This document shows positions 30,949 through 31,122 of a DNA stretch of 31,122 nt, piece after piece. Made by a program: the position numbers and the translations under genes. The notes under the pieces were generated by a model. The model was given only the letters and a program-made list of their open reading frames with translations, was not told the DNA's origin and did no database searches. The stretch is from the NCBI GenBank assembly GCA_035513275.1, contig DATKCJ010000031.1, positions 1 to 31,122 of the forward strand. Reading direction: 5' to 3'. Source of the stretch: DATKCJ01 sp035513275. Its GTDB lineage: Bacteria > Verrucomicrobiota > Verrucomicrobiia > Opitutales > Opitutaceae. Within the stretch, counting starts at the first letter, position 1; every line of letters starts with the position of its first letter.

Positions 30949-31122
30949 GCCTTCGCTCCCATGGAGCTACGGCTCGGCAAGCCAGCCCACGGAGATGCAA
31001 AGATGGACTTCGCGAGTTCAGCCAGAATGCGAAGGCTGCCGCGCCGTAGCCCAAAGGGCGTAGGCGGGCATTCGGCGATCGAACAAGACTATTTCTCGGC
31101 CCGGCCATCCTTCGCACGAGCG
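30948..31122. repeat. Palindromic spacer after tRNA-Leu
   Basis: AGCCTTCGC (30948-30956) begins at the last base of the tRNA and is inverted as GCGAAGGCT (31029-31037). AGCTACGGC and GCCGTAGC form a further inverted pair. No gene is seen up to the window end. Confidence 0.5.

Noticed and set aside
1..31122. CRISPR arrays
   Set aside because: No regularly spaced repeats with unique spacers were found. The repeats seen are scattered palindromes or att sites.

Overview
This is a GC-rich chromosomal window with a compact, bidirectional housekeeping layout. It is most consistent with the Verrucomicrobiota, probably class Opitutae. The reasons are the long form of IspG, the uppS-cdsA-dxr-rseP-ispG order, a MamK-like actin outside any magnetosome cluster, and intergenic spaces filled with short palindromic repeats. 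The taxonomy is inferred, because there is no rRNA here.

Layout. Positions 246-3766 hold a cell-elongation block, mreC-mreD-mrdA (PBP2). Positions 4143-4651 hold one integron-type gene cassette with its own attC site and no integron integrase in view, followed by what looks like the truncated start of a second cassette. A leftward operon at 4770-9295 encodes a MoxR AAA+ ATPase, a DUF58 protein and a TgpA-like membrane transglutaminase. A small outer-membrane barrel gene (9429-9944) diverges from a CPA1-type Na+/H+ antiporter (10269-11882). Next come a toxin-antitoxin remnant whose toxin looks frameshifted (12030-12479) and phhB. Positions 13208-19853 are an isoprenoid, envelope and site-2-protease block: uppS, cdsA, dxr, rseP and ispG. 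dnaA follows, preceded by an A/T-richer leader with a consensus DnaA box that may be part of oriC. A conserved unknown, leftward vanZ-ligA, and a leftward pair (153-aa unknown then MamK-like actin) complete the core.

The most interesting region is 27475-30410, a self-contained integrated element of about 2.9 kb. A perfect 26-bp direct repeat bounds it. The right copy is the 3' end of an intact tRNA-Pro(GGG) gene and the left copy is the displaced 3' end of the original tRNA. Inside both ends lies the same pair of GCTCCCAA boxes, 12 bp apart, which are likely integrase arm sites. The element carries a small MerR/excisionase-type HTH gene overlapping a tyrosine recombinase gene by ATGA, two hairpin repeats, and a single cargo gene. 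The cargo is a helical protein with a YNxxKHDR motif, possibly HEPN-like and possibly defensive. A tRNA-Leu(CAA) gene follows.

How the genes work together. Undecaprenyl diphosphate (made via dxr, ispG and uppS) carries lipid II to the elongasome served by mreC, mreD and mrdA. cdsA supplies CDP-diacylglycerol for membrane lipids, and rseP monitors the envelope. dnaA and ligA serve replication. The foreign-looking parts are the integron cassette, the TA remnant and the tRNA-Pro element. At least five families of short palindromic repeats fill most intergenic gaps.
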